Shown in pieces: positions 25,368 to 35,150 of a stretch of 64,000 nt of DNA; the stretch's first letter is position 1; the number at the start of each line of letters is the position of its first letter. Made by a program: the position numbers and the translations under genes. The notes beneath the pieces are model-generated. The model was not told the origin of the DNA. It worked only from the letters and a program-made list of their open reading frames with translations, and did not search any database. This DNA is from Chryseobacterium sp. FH2 (GTDB lineage: Bacteria; Bacteroidota; Bacteroidia; Flavobacteriales; Weeksellaceae): assembly GCF_001045455.1 (NCBI RefSeq), contig NZ_LFNE01000006.1, positions 161,541 to 225,540 on the forward strand, read 5' to 3'.

Positions 25368-26252
25368 TTACTTTTTATCATGTAATTTGCTGTAAATATT
25401 ATGGATAAGGCCATCGGCGACAGAGATTTTAGGGACAAAAATCCTGTTGATTTCAGACCAGGACATGACATTGTTGTATATTTTCAGAGCGTGGACCAAA
25501 ACATCTGCACGATCTTCCCTCAGATTATGTTTTGTCATTCTTTCCTCAACAGTAAGCTCATTCAGCTCTTTATAAACCTTTTTTAGGTGAGCCAGAGACA
25601 TTGGTTTTCCGTCTTTAGTTTTGCTCATGGAGAAAACTTTGTTGATATTCCCTCCGGAGCCAATAGCTACAATTGGTTTTTTACTGTTAATATTTTTTCT
25701 GATTTCCTCTTTCATCTCTTGCCAGTTGTTTGGAGTTACCAAATTATTCAGCAAACGAATAGTCCCGATATTGAAAGATTTTTCGTATTTCATGATGTCG
25801 TTTTCATAGAAAGTAAGCTCTGTAGAACCACCTCCGACATCAACATATAAATAGGCAAATTCCTTGTCTAAACCTTCTGCCACATGATTTTCAAAAACTA
25901 AAGTTGCTTCTTCGTCTCCAGTGATAATTTCTATATTGATACCGGAAATTTTCTTCACTTCTTCAATGATATTTTGTCCGTTTGCTGCGTCTCGCATCGC
26001 ACTCGTGGCACAGGCTCTGTAATGGTCGACTTTATAAATTTTCATCAAATCACTGAAAATTTTCATAGAATCAATCACCATTTTTTCTCTTTCTTCCCCG
26101 ATTTTTCCTAAAGAAAAAACATCCATTCCTAATCTTAAAGGTATTCTTAAAAGATTAAGTTTAATAAATTCCGGCTGGTTATTATTGATTTTTACTTCAT
26201 TGATTAAAAGTCTGGCTGCATTACTTCCTATATCTATGGCTGCAATTTTCAT
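25368..26252 (-). CDS. ppx: Exopolyphosphatase, Ppx/GppA family
   Basis: A 294-residue ASKHA-fold phosphatase that removes terminal phosphates from polyphosphate or pppGpp. The phosphate-binding motifs are AIDIGSNAARLL (residues 4-15), SAMRDAANG, the VDVGGGSTELTF loop and the AIGSGGNINK segment. Length matches the short Ppx form without the HD-like C-terminal domain found in E. coli. It starts inside the last codons of ppk1 (ATGA overlap), so synthesis and degradation of polyphosphate are encoded in one operon. Confidence 0.92.
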   Translation of the reverse strand: MKIAAIDIGSNAARLLINEVKINNNQPEFIKLNLLRIPLRLGMDVFSLGKIGEEREKMVIDSMKIFSDLMKIYKVDHYRACATSAMRDAANGQNIIEEVKKISGINIEIITGDEEATLVFENHVAEGLDKEFAYLYVDVGGGSTELTFYENDIMKYEKSFNIGTIRLLNNLVTPNNWQEMKEEIRKNINSKKPIVAIGSGGNINKVFSMSKTKDGKPMSLAHLKKVYKELNELTVEERMTKHNLREDRADVLVHALKIYNNVMSWSEINRIFVPKISVADGLIHNIYSKLHDKK

Positions 26253-28321
26253 TTCCTGTTCGTTTTAGCTTTTAAATATTTATAAGTTTCTATTTGAGAG
26301 CGACATTCTTCTTTATCATTACTAATATATTCGTTGCTCAATTTTTTATCTAAGATACGAGCTTTTACATTGTCTCTCAACTGGATATCCAGAATATCTT
26401 TTAATTCTTTTTTTAAATTTTTATCTGTGATTTTAACTGCTGCTTCAATCCTGTAATCGAGGTTCCTTGTCATCCAGTCGGCGGAAGATATGTACATGTC
26501 TTCTGCGCCTTTATTATAAAAATACATCACTCTTGCATGTTCCAGATATTCGTCTACAATACTGATTGCTTTTATTTTTTCTTTGAAATCTTTCTGATTT
26601 ACGGCACAGTAAATTCCCCTTACAATCATTCTGATCACAACTCCGGCTTGTGCTGCATCATATAATTTTAAAATCAAAGCACGGTCGCTCACAGAATTAG
26701 CTTTGATGATCATCTCCGCTTTTCTTCCTGCTTTTGCCTCTTCAATCTCTTTATCAATATGATGAACAATCTTTTCACGCATGAATTGCGGGCAAACTAA
26801 TAAATTTTTACAAGTTTTCAAAACGGGAAGGTAATCTTCTTTTGGTTTCTTCAACACATTGAAAACTTTGTTGATATCTGCCATCACACCGCGGTCAGAG
26901 GTCATTACTAAATGATCACCGTATATTTTTGCTGTTTTTTCATTAAAATTTCCAGTGCTTATAAAACCGTACTGGAGAGTTTTGTTGTGCGCTCTCTTTT
27001 TTATGATACAAAGCTTTGCATGAACTTTTTTGTCAGGAATTCCTACTAAAACAGTAATTCCTTCCGGCTCAAGCATTTCTTTCCATTCTAAGTTGGATTC
27101 TTCATCGAATCTTGCCTGGAGCTCAAGCATTACTGTCACTTCTTTACCATTTCTGGCTGCATAAATTAAAGCGTTGATAATTTTTGAGCTGCTCGCCAAA
27201 CGATATGCCGTAATCTGAATAGATTTTACATCCGGATCCATTGCAGCTTCACGAAGAAGATCAATGACAGGATTATATTTATGATAAGGAAAAGAGAGAA
27301 GAACATCATGTTTTAAAATAACGTCTGTCACTCTTTCGCCATGCTCAAAAGCAGGATGTGTAAAAGAAGTTCTTTCGACAGGTCTTTCATACTTTTCAAA
27401 AACATCAGGAAAATCCATGAAATGCTTAAAATTATGAATCTTACCCCCCGGAATGATGCTGTCTTTTTTCGTTAAATTTAATTTTCGGATAAGCAATTCC
27501 AGCAGAGCTTTGTCCATATCTTTATCGAAAACAAAGCGCGTTGGCTTTCCTTTTCGTCTGTTTTTCAGTCCTTTTTCAATTTTTTCGGCAAAATTGGTTC
27601 GGATGTCATTATCCAGATCCATTTCTGCATCTTTTGTTACTTTAAAAGCATTGGCTGAAAATTCGTCGTACCCGAAATAAGAGAAAATATGTGGTAAATT
27701 GAATGTAATAACATCTTCTAACAGCATTACATTTTTTTCTTCCGGATCTTCTGTGGGCAGTAGAACAAATCTTCCTACAAAACGTGACGGAATTTCAATA
27801 ATCGCATAATTACTGGAATATTGCCAGTCTTTTTTTCTCATTGCAACACCCAAATAAAGACTTTTGTCTCTATAATAAGGCATTGGTGTATTTTCATGTA
27901 AAAGAATAGGAATAACATTCGACTCTACCACTTCATCAAAATATTTTCTGACAAATTCCTTTTGTTTTGCCGTTAAGTTTTTTGAAGTTTTAATAAAAAC
28001 CTTATGTTCGGCCATTTCACCCTGGATTTTTTTCCAGGTTTTATCAAAATTTTGCTGCTGGCTGATAACAATGTCATTAATTTTTTGAAGGATTTTTGAA
28101 GGCGGCTGATAAAAAGATTCAGCGATCACCTTTTCTTTAAAATCCATCGCACGTTTTAATCCTGCAACGCGCACTCTGAAAAATTCATCTAAATTGTTGG
28201 AGAAAATCCCTAAAAAACGGATTCTCAGATGTAAAGGTACTTTTTCATCCATTGCTTCCTGCAAAACTCTTTCGTTGAAGGCAAGCCATGTGATATCTCT
28301 CGGATTAAAATGTAGTGACAT
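26249..28321 (-). CDS. ppk1: Polyphosphate kinase 1
   Basis: A 690-residue PPK1 that makes polyphosphate reversibly from ATP. The N-terminal domain starts with the family pattern NPRDITWLAFNERVLQEA; the phospholipase-D-like core contains VHAKLCIIKK with His434, matching the phosphorylated histidine of E. coli PPK (His435), and TGNFNEKTAKIYGDH. The second C-terminal domain shows SSADWMTRNLDYRIE. It is translationally coupled to ppx through a four-base overlap. The upstream region up to dnaK is divergent and probably carries promoters for both. Confidence 0.95.
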   Translation of the reverse strand: MSLHFNPRDITWLAFNERVLQEAMDEKVPLHLRIRFLGIFSNNLDEFFRVRVAGLKRAMDFKEKVIAESFYQPPSKILQKINDIVISQQQNFDKTWKKIQGEMAEHKVFIKTSKNLTAKQKEFVRKYFDEVVESNVIPILLHENTPMPYYRDKSLYLGVAMRKKDWQYSSNYAIIEIPSRFVGRFVLLPTEDPEEKNVMLLEDVITFNLPHIFSYFGYDEFSANAFKVTKDAEMDLDNDIRTNFAEKIEKGLKNRRKGKPTRFVFDKDMDKALLELLIRKLNLTKKDSIIPGGKIHNFKHFMDFPDVFEKYERPVERTSFTHPAFEHGERVTDVILKHDVLLSFPYHKYNPVIDLLREAAMDPDVKSIQITAYRLASSSKIINALIYAARNGKEVTVMLELQARFDEESNLEWKEMLEPEGITVLVGIPDKKVHAKLCIIKKRAHNKTLQYGFISTGNFNEKTAKIYGDHLVMTSDRGVMADINKVFNVLKKPKEDYLPVLKTCKNLLVCPQFMREKIVHHIDKEIEEAKAGRKAEMIIKANSVSDRALILKLYDAAQAGVVIRMIVRGIYCAVNQKDFKEKIKAISIVDEYLEHARVMYFYNKGAEDMYISSADWMTRNLDYRIEAAVKITDKNLKKELKDILDIQLRDNVKARILDKKLSNEYISNDKEECRSQIETYKYLKAKTNRK

Positions 28322-28425
28322 TCGGTAGTTTATATTTTATCAAAAATAATCATTAATCAGTTTTTCATCTATTTTTTTAGGTTAAACTTTGATTAATTTT
28401 TACAGCTGTCAATGTTCAAACTGTC

Positions 28426-28518
28426 TTGAATAGTACACTCAAATGTAGTTTTATTGCCACGGGAAAATAAGAAAAGCTATGGATTGTGTCATTTTGTCAC
28501 ATCGTATTGAATGGTACA
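28426..28518. repeat. Pair of direct 12-mers in the ppk1-dnaK intergenic region
   Basis: TTGAATAGTACA (28426-28437) and TTGAATGGTACA (28507-28518) differ at one base and lie 81 bases apart in the divergent promoter region. They may be regulator sites; no CIRCE-type inverted repeat is present. Confidence 0.35.
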
Positions 28519-28577
28519 AATATTGAGAAATACTGAGTGTAATTAAATTTTAAAAAATTAGAAAAAATATAAATATT

Positions 28578-30473
28578 ATGAGTAAAATAATTGGAATTGA
28601 CTTAGGAACAACCAACTCTTGTGTTGCTGTAATGGAGGGTAAAGACCCTGTTGTTATTCCTAATGCAGAAGGAAAAAGAACAACTCCTTCTATTGTGGCA
28701 TTTACAGAAGATGGAGAAAGAAAAGTAGGAGATCCTGCAAAAAGACAGGCTGTAACGAATCCAAAGAAAACAGTATATTCTATTAAAAGATTTATCGGAA
28801 CTCACTTCAAAGAAGATGCTAAAGAAATTTCAAGAGTACCTTACGAAGTAGTATCCGGGCCAAATGACACTGTAAAAGTAAAAATCGACGACAGAGAATA
28901 TACTCCACAGGAAATTTCTGCAATGACGCTTCAGAAGATGAAGAAAACTGCTGAAGATTACCTTGGGCAGGAAGTAACAAGAGCAGTAATCACTGTTCCT
29001 GCATATTTCAACGATGCACAAAGACAGGCTACTAAAGAAGCAGGTGAAATCGCTGGTCTTAAAGTAGAAAGAATTATCAACGAACCAACTGCTGCAGCGT
29101 TAGCTTACGGTTTGGACAAAAATCATAAAGATCAAAAAATTGCAGTTTATGACCTTGGTGGTGGTACTTTCGACGTTTCTATCCTTGATTTAGGAGACGG
29201 AGTTTTTGAAGTACTGTCTACAAATGGTGATACTCACTTAGGAGGTGATGATTTTGATGATGTGATTATCAATTGGATGGCTGACGAATTCAAAGCTGAA
29301 GAGGGTGTTGACTTAAAATCTGATGCAATTGCATTACAAAGATTGAAAGAAGCTGCTGAAAAAGCAAAAATTGAATTGTCTTCTTCTCCTCAAACTGAAA
29401 TCAACTTACCATATATCACAGCTACGGCTACAGGTCCTAAACACTTGGTAAAGACTTTAACTAAAGCTAAATTCGAGCAATTATCTGCAGATTTAGTAAG
29501 AAGATCTATGGAGCCTTGTAAAAAAGCGCTTTCTGATGCCGGTCTTTCTATCTCAGATATCGATGAAGTAATCTTGGTAGGTGGTTCTACAAGAATCCCG
29601 ATCATTCAGGAAGAAGTTGAAAAATTCTTTGGTAAAAAGCCGTCTAAAGGTGTTAACCCGGATGAGGTGGTAGCAATTGGTGCTGCTATTCAGGGAGGTG
29701 TTTTGACAGGTGACGTGAAAGATGTATTGCTTCTTGACGTTACCCCGCTTTCTTTAGGTATCGAAACTATGGGTTCTGTTTTCACTAAATTAATTGAAGC
29801 AAACACTACGATCCCAACTAAAAAATCTGAAACATTCTCTACAGCGTCTGACAACCAGCCGGCTGTAAGTATCAGAGTAGGACAGGGGGAAAGACCAATG
29901 TTCAATGATAACAAAGAAATCGGCAGATTTGACCTTACCGATATCCCGCCGGCACCAAGAGGAGTTCCTCAAATCGAGGTAACTTTTGATATTGATGCAA
30001 ATGGTATCCTAAGTGTTTCTGCTAAAGATAAAGGTACCGGTAAAGAACAGTCTATCAAAATTCAGGCATCTTCAGGTCTTTCTGACGAAGAAATTGAAAG
30101 AATGAAGAAAGAAGCTCAGGAAAACTCTGCAGCTGATGCTAAAAGAAAAGAAGAAGTTGAGGTTTTCAACAAAGCAGACGGATTGATCTTCCAGACTGAA
30201 AAGCAATTGAAAGAATTCGGTGAGAAACTTTCCGCTGACAAAAAAGCAGCAATTGAAGCAGCTCACGCAGAATTAAAAACAGCTTTTGAAGCTAAAAATG
30301 CAGATGACGTAAAAGCTAAAACAGAAGCTTTAGACGCAGCCTGGATGGCGGCTTCAGAAGAATTATATGCTGCAGGGCAAGGCGCTCAAGGTGCAGATGC
30401 AGGAGCTCAAAACCCTGGTGGAAATGCAGGTGCTGAAGATGTACAAGACGCAGATTTTGAAGAAGTGAAATAA
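28578..30473 (+). CDS. dnaK: Chaperone DnaK (Hsp70)
   Basis: A 631-residue Hsp70 with the complete ATPase domain ([14 protein letters not shown] at the start; [21 protein letters not shown]), the substrate-binding beta-sandwich ([14 protein letters not shown]) and the helical lid with an acidic/glycine-rich tail ending in [12 protein letters not shown], the classic C-terminal motif. It folds and protects cytosolic proteins with DnaJ and GrpE, which are not adjacent here. It forms a single-gene unit with its own terminator, and marks the boundary between housekeeping genes and the T6SS locus. Confidence 0.98.
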   Translation: MSKIIGIDLGTTNSCVAVMEGKDPVVIPNAEGKRTTPSIVAFTEDGERKVGDPAKRQAVTNPKKTVYSIKRFIGTHFKEDAKEISRVPYEVVSGPNDTVKVKIDDREYTPQEISAMTLQKMKKTAEDYLGQEVTRAVITVPAYFNDAQRQATKEAGEIAGLKVERIINEPTAAALAYGLDKNHKDQKIAVYDLGGGTFDVSILDLGDGVFEVLSTNGDTHLGGDDFDDVIINWMADEFKAEEGVDLKSDAIALQRLKEAAEKAKIELSSSPQTEINLPYITATATGPKHLVKTLTKAKFEQLSADLVRRSMEPCKKALSDAGLSISDIDEVILVGGSTRIPIIQEEVEKFFGKKPSKGVNPDEVVAIGAAIQGGVLTGDVKDVLLLDVTPLSLGIETMGSVFTKLIEANTTIPTKKSETFSTASDNQPAVSIRVGQGERPMFNDNKEIGRFDLTDIPPAPRGVPQIEVTFDIDANGILSVSAKDKGTGKEQSIKIQASSGLSDEEIERMKKEAQENSAADAKRKEEVEVFNKADGLIFQTEKQLKEFGEKLSADKKAAIEAAHAELKTAFEAKNADDVKAKTEALDAAWMAASEELYAAGQGAQGADAGAQNPGGNAGAEDVQDADFEEVK

Positions 30474-30779
30474 GGATTGATTATATCAATTATAAATAAA
30501 ACCGCAGTAAACATTGTTTGCTGCGGTTTTTTATTTGTATTAATTGTACTTGTTCTATTTAACTATTCTTTATTATACATTGCGCTGTGCCTACTTGCCA
30601 AACTTTCCTATTAGGGAATATTATACATTAGTTTATATCCTTTTAGGAACCAGGATAATTAAAGCAATTTCAGAAAAGATTTAGAGTAATTTTCAGGCTT
30701 AAATAAACAAGATGAGTCTGTTTTTATGAGAAAAAATAAATAGGGAGAGAAGAAAACTATAAAATATAATTGTAAAATA
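30474..30779. other. Intergenic region between dnaK and the T6SS locus
   Basis: About 306 bases with no gene. It holds the dnaK terminator at its start and leads into the promoter of the first T6SS-locus gene at its end. The rest is AT-rich; nothing else is recognisable. Confidence 0.6.
30498..30530 (+). terminator. Rho-independent terminator of dnaK
   Basis: AAACCGCAGTAAAC pairs with GTTTGCTGCGGTTT around ATT (one T-G pair), followed by Ts, 24 bases after the stop codon. Confidence 0.85.
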
Positions 30780-30811
30780 TTTGTACAAAATTAAAAACGT
30801 GAATATATTTG
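30780..30811 (+). promoter_or_regulatory. Bacteroidota-type promoter at the head of the T6SS locus
   Basis: TTTG (30780-30783), 20 bases, then TATATTTG (30804-30811) match the -33 TTTG and -7 TAnnTTTG consensus at ideal spacing. The start codon of the PKD-protein gene is 19 bases downstream, implying a very short leader. Confidence 0.6.
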
Positions 30812-30830
30812 TAGGAAACACAAAAGCCAA

Positions 30831-31895
30831 ATGAAAAAAAAGAGAATCAATTTCTTACCCAATATTGATGCCAGAATATATGTGAGCTTCGGAATTATCC
30901 TGCTCCTGAGTCTCATCTTTTTATTGTACCAATATTTTCGCCATGTTGATTGCGAAAATGCAAACTATTATATTCATGCCGATGAATATCTCGTTAATAA
31001 AGTTGTTGAGTTCAATGACAATACAAAAGGAGCCCAATCCTGGGAGTGGGATTTTGGGGATAGTACTGCTATAGACAGAAGACAACGTAGTCTTCATTCG
31101 TATAAGAAACCCGGAGAATATATTGTAAAGCTGACGATCAACGGGAATTGCACCCATGAAAAACTGGTTACCATTACCAGTATCAGCCAGCAGACGGGCT
31201 ACCTTCCTGTTATAATGGCACCTGATGTGGCAACTGTGGGAGATGCAGTTTACTTCAATGCTGAAAAAGAAGGAGGGGAATCCTGGGAATGGAGCTTCGG
31301 AGAGACGGCCAATACCGATGCTTTGGGAAAATCCCCCGTTTATAAATTTAAAACAGTGGGTGATAAAAAAATCACGCTTATTGTCAACGGTGATGTTGAA
31401 CATACTGCTGTTAAAACCATCTATGTTGCTCCTAAAACTATAAAAGCAAAACAAAAAATAGATATCAAATCTTACGAATACGAAAGGCCTCACTCTGCTT
31501 TTTCACTGCCACAGGGCGAGGCACAAAAAGATCCCCTGGTTGATATGCTGCAATATATTCCGGTTTCTCCAAAAACAAGATCCAAAAGAGATTCTGTAAT
31601 TGCTGAGAAAAAGGCTCCTGAAATATCCAATGAACAATTCCAGCTATTGCTTAATCAGGTAGCTGCACAGGCCAAAACGAAAGATGACTTTAAAGATTAC
31701 CTGTGTGGCAAATATGATATTCCGGTAGTGGTAAATGATGATAAACTGATTCCTTTTGATCAGTTCTGCCAGAATATCGCAGGAAAAAACATCAAGATTA
31801 CTGCTTTAAGATTAAATAAAAATCAAAAAAACTGTATTCAAAATATCAACATCCAGTATAAAGTGAAAAAATGGATGATATGGATAAAGGAATAG
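30831..31895 (+). CDS. Membrane-anchored protein with two PKD-like domains
   Basis: A 354-residue protein with an N-terminal cytoplasmic stub, one transmembrane helix (about residues 18-37, SFGIILLLSLIFLLYQY) and two PKD-like beta-sandwich repeats: SWEWDFGDST (about 75) with PGEYIVKLTINGNC, and SWEWSFGETA (about 150) with VGDKKITLIVNGD. The C-terminal 130 residues form an unrecognised domain with two cysteines. It would project into the periplasm. It is the first gene after the locus promoter and lies 21 bases before the muramidase effector gene. A structural envelope role for the T6SS (TssR-like) or an effector accessory role are both possible; I cannot choose. Confidence 0.7.
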   Translation: MKKKRINFLPNIDARIYVSFGIILLLSLIFLLYQYFRHVDCENANYYIHADEYLVNKVVEFNDNTKGAQSWEWDFGDSTAIDRRQRSLHSYKKPGEYIVKLTINGNCTHEKLVTITSISQQTGYLPVIMAPDVATVGDAVYFNAEKEGGESWEWSFGETANTDALGKSPVYKFKTVGDKKITLIVNGDVEHTAVKTIYVAPKTIKAKQKIDIKSYEYERPHSAFSLPQGEAQKDPLVDMLQYIPVSPKTRSKRDSVIAEKKAPEISNEQFQLLLNQVAAQAKTKDDFKDYLCGKYDIPVVVNDDKLIPFDQFCQNIAGKNIKITALRLNKNQKNCIQNINIQYKVKKWMIWIKE

Positions 31896-31916
31896 AAAGA
31901 AATCCAAAAAACACAA

Positions 31917-34166
31917 ATGTCAAAACAAGGAGTATCAAAAGTATCGGGAAATATTTCGCCGGTTGTAGGTGAGAAGCAGGTATACCGCATAGCGGACTGG
32001 TATCCCGATACCCCCGCAAAAGACAGAAATCCGGCTAACGTAACTTGGGAATTGTTCAAAAAAAGGAGCAACGGAAATTTTACGACAACCAATATCAGAA
32101 AAAAAGGTGTTAGCGAATTTACCTTTGGAGAAACAGCTTGGAAACATACCTATCGTTTAGAAGCCTATTTGTACAATCCCGAAGGAGGCGGGCTTATCAT
32201 CACACCTAAACCGAGTACCGTTCCGAAAATAAACAAAGTAGAACTCTATTATATAGATGATACCAAAGGCAAAACTTTCAGTTTTATGGAAAAGCTGAGA
32301 GCCAAAGCCTATTGCGTAAACCTTACGGGCAAAGAACTGCTATTTACTCTTTGGGAAGATGACGAAAAAGGGAGTGGACACAACGTCAAAAATATGGCGA
32401 TAGACATCCAAAAAGCAAAAGTAGGCAAAAACGGTGTTGCAACAGTGGATTTTATGCTGACCAAAGCCTTGATGCAAAAAGCAATAAAAGGTGAAGCCGA
32501 TGCCAAGCAATTGGAATTTTACGTAACTGTAGAATACTACAAAAACAAAAAACACGCCTCCGAAAATATAAATGTGGATAATCCTTTTCCTCAACAACAA
32601 GAAACAAAGAATCCAACACAGGAAAAACCTAAAACCACACCAAAAGCCAAAAACTCTCCTGCGGAGCAGAAACCAAAATCTAAGAAAGAGGAAAAAGGCA
32701 TTATGGAACCCATCTCAAAAAAATGGGATGAGTTGTGGGATTGGGCAGAAAGTAAGGGAACAGCAACAGAAGATAAGCAACCTACTAAAAGCACTACTAC
32801 AGGAAATAAACCTGTAGTAGTGGATATATCGGACGAAAAAAAAGATGAAAACCACAAATGCCCGAATTGTGAAAAGGATATAACAGCTGATGATTTAAAA
32901 ACTATTTTTCCAAGTGCTGATATAACAAAACGCCAAAGTGTAGCCAATACATATAATAAGTATATGAAAGCTTTGCAGATGAATACTTGTTGGAACAAGG
33001 CACATTTTTTTGCTCAGGCAATGGTAGAAGGAGGTAAGTCATTAGAATTAAAAACTGGAGAAGGTATGAATTATGCTGTACAAGCCTTACCAGATAATTT
33101 TTCTGCATTCAGCACAACAGGAAAACGTTATGGTCCACCAAATGATTTAGCATTTAAGTATGGCAGGATTGATGAAAAAAATATTACGAATCTTAAAACC
33201 AAATATAATAAGCCGAATCTTCAATATCAAAGTGCAAATAAGGAGATGATAGCCAATACAGCCTATAGTAACAGAAAAGAATTGGGAAATAAAGGAGGAA
33301 GTGATGGTTGGAACTTTAGAGGAAGAGGATTGATACAAATAACAGGTAGAGAAATTTATACATTATGTAACTCATATACACAAAAATATGAGAATGTTGA
33401 TGTCTTATCCAATCCTAATTTAGTTGGAGAACGCATAAATCTAGCTGTTTTCACATCAATGGTTTTCTTTTTATGGAAAAAAATAAATAAAATAGCTAAC
33501 GGAACTAAAAATGTAAAGGGCAAAATATGTCCACTAGTAGGAAATAATGTAGATATAAAAAACAGTAAAGGAATAAAAATAACCTCAAATTGGGATGAGA
33601 AGCAAAAATGTTTTGATGAAGTGTCATCAATTGTTTTTAAAGTGGATGAATGTAAGTTGACAAAAAATAAAAATGATGGACTACCAAAAGATTCAAAGGT
33701 GGTAATTAAGTTTGGTGTAAATGCTGATAAATCTGTTGTAAGTGAAAAATCTTTAAATATTTTAAGAGAAGTAGGAGAACAAACTAAAAACTATTTAATA
33801 ACTATTACAAGTACTGCAAGAGATCCTTATAATCAAGCCAGAGTAATGTATGATAATATTATTAAAAAAGGAATGAAGGAACAAAGAAATACATATAAAG
33901 AACCAGGACAAAAAGTATTGGATGTTTACGAAACTGCAAAATCAAAAGGGAAGGATAAGAATGGAATAATAAAAGAAATGGAAGCAAAAATAAAAGAAAT
34001 AGGACCTTCAACAGTTTCAAGACATTGTGGCGATCCAAGTGTAGTGAATGTTTTTGATGTCACTCAAGGAATGAGTAATCCAAATGATTTTAAGAAAACC
34101 ATAATTCCAAAAATTAAAACCCTTCTTGATGAAAACGGCTGTTATCATCTTGAAATAACTCAATAA
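31917..34166 (+). CDS. Probable T6SS peptidoglycan-degrading effector: Ig-like module, GH19 muramidase, M15-like peptidase
   Basis: A 749-residue protein with a modular layout. Residues 1-100 and 104-220 are two beta-rich Ig-like segments related to the N-terminus of the Tle effector in this locus (GNISPVVGEKQVYRI; KINKVELYYIDD). A Lys/Pro-rich linker (225-300) precedes a possible zinc-ribbon cysteine pair C315PNC318. Residues about 330-560 resemble GH19/lysozyme-like hydrolases: Glu371 in AMVEGG and the GRGLIQITGR motif at 469-478. Residues about 620-749 resemble M15-type D,D-peptidases (STARDPYNQ; Ser701, His703 and Asp714 near SRHCGD). It has no signal peptide, as expected for T6SS cargo, and lipoprotein genes follow as candidate immunity. 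Domain calls are by motif and unproven. Confidence 0.78.
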   Translation: MSKQGVSKVSGNISPVVGEKQVYRIADWYPDTPAKDRNPANVTWELFKKRSNGNFTTTNIRKKGVSEFTFGETAWKHTYRLEAYLYNPEGGGLIITPKPSTVPKINKVELYYIDDTKGKTFSFMEKLRAKAYCVNLTGKELLFTLWEDDEKGSGHNVKNMAIDIQKAKVGKNGVATVDFMLTKALMQKAIKGEADAKQLEFYVTVEYYKNKKHASENINVDNPFPQQQETKNPTQEKPKTTPKAKNSPAEQKPKSKKEEKGIMEPISKKWDELWDWAESKGTATEDKQPTKSTTTGNKPVVVDISDEKKDENHKCPNCEKDITADDLKTIFPSADITKRQSVANTYNKYMKALQMNTCWNKAHFFAQAMVEGGKSLELKTGEGMNYAVQALPDNFSAFSTTGKRYGPPNDLAFKYGRIDEKNITNLKTKYNKPNLQYQSANKEMIANTAYSNRKELGNKGGSDGWNFRGRGLIQITGREIYTLCNSYTQKYENVDVLSNPNLVGERINLAVFTSMVFFLWKKINKIANGTKNVKGKICPLVGNNVDIKNSKGIKITSNWDEKQKCFDEVSSIVFKVDECKLTKNKNDGLPKDSKVVIKFGVNADKSVVSEKSLNILREVGEQTKNYLITITSTARDPYNQARVMYDNIIKKGMKEQRNTYKEPGQKVLDVYETAKSKGKDKNGIIKEMEAKIKEIGPSTVSRHCGDPSVVNVFDVTQGMSNPNDFKKTIIPKIKTLLDENGCYHLEITQ

Positions 34167-34173
34167 ATAAATT

Positions 34174-35127
34174 ATGAAGAATATTTTAGTGATTATCTTA
34201 TTTATTTGTGCTTGCCCATTAGCCTGCAAGAAATCTCCTGAAAAAACATCGTCAGCGAATGCAACATCAGATACTATTTTTTTAAGAGAGAAAGAAATTC
34301 TTTTTATTTCTCCAAGTGATAAGAATATTGAAAATCTTAAAAAGAAATGTGGAGACGATTTTTATACGATTGCTGATGATGCCAATAATTATTTTTCTCA
34401 AGCATCAACTTATTTGGACTCTCTGAAAATATCGTATAAAAATTATAATAATGATAAAATAATTGGATTTAAACAAAATAATAAATTTATAGAGATTCAA
34501 AAGTATAAAAATCCTTGGTATTCAATTTTTTACCAAAACGGAAAATACAAAGTATTAGATTTAATAGATTTCAGAGAAGAATATTCAAAGTTTTTTAATA
34601 ATAAAAACAATACTAATTCTAATTTAAATTCAAAAAAAATTATAGATTCTATCGCCGGAAATAAATATTTTATAGTGAAAGAACAAAATTGCGATTTGAA
34701 TCAAGATACATTGATAGATAAAATTGTTGTTTTAGGTAATAACAATGATATTGATCCACAAAATCCTGAAACTAGAATAGCTCCTATTTTAATTTTATTA
34801 AATAAGCAAAATAAAAAATATAAAATTTTAACAAACGAAGATATATATCCAAATGATTTCGGAGACGCTTTTAGAAGATTGGTTATTAAAAGTCCGTTTT
34901 TTACAATTGAATTATCAAATGAAGTTCCAGATAAATATACTTCAGATAAATACATTACATTCAAATTTAATGAAGAAGCAAAAGAAATTTTCCTTTATAA
35001 ATATGGAGAGAATATAGATTGGAATGACGGGAAGAAAACTAATATTTTATGTTCAGAGAAAAATTTTGGGAAGATTCTATTTCAACAATTTAATTCTAAT
35101 GAAATTCAGAATAAATGCTCTCACTAA
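34174..35127 (+). CDS. Lipoprotein, candidate immunity protein for the muramidase effector
   Basis: A 317-residue lipoprotein (lipobox CPLAC, Cys18) of unrecognised family starting seven bases after the effector gene. A C-terminal segment (DFGDAFRRLVIKSPFFTIELSN; DKYITFKFN) looks like a beta-rich domain of periplasmic proteins. Its membrane anchoring puts it where a peptidoglycan-cutting effector would act, and its base composition is strongly AT-rich, like the effector's C-terminal half, so the two probably moved together. Function as immunity is inferred from position only. Confidence 0.6.
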   Translation: MKNILVIILFICACPLACKKSPEKTSSANATSDTIFLREKEILFISPSDKNIENLKKKCGDDFYTIADDANNYFSQASTYLDSLKISYKNYNNDKIIGFKQNNKFIEIQKYKNPWYSIFYQNGKYKVLDLIDFREEYSKFFNNKNNTNSNLNSKKIIDSIAGNKYFIVKEQNCDLNQDTLIDKIVVLGNNNDIDPQNPETRIAPILILLNKQNKKYKILTNEDIYPNDFGDAFRRLVIKSPFFTIELSNEVPDKYTSDKYITFKFNEEAKEIFLYKYGENIDWNDGKKTNILCSEKNFGKILFQQFNSNEIQNKCSH

Positions 35128-35150
35128 TCTAATATTAGATTAAACAAAAA

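Noticed and set aside
28321..28577. CIRCE heat-shock operator ahead of dnaK
   Set aside because: No TTAGCACTC-type inverted repeat is present in the region.
30600..30780. Attachment site or integrase marking the T6SS locus as an integrated island
   Set aside because: No tRNA, integrase or direct repeats were found at the left boundary; the right boundary lies outside the window.
32572..32998. Alternative frames in the linker of the muramidase effector
   Set aside because: They follow from the Lys/Pro-rich codon pattern of the linker; the long frame carries the recognised domains.
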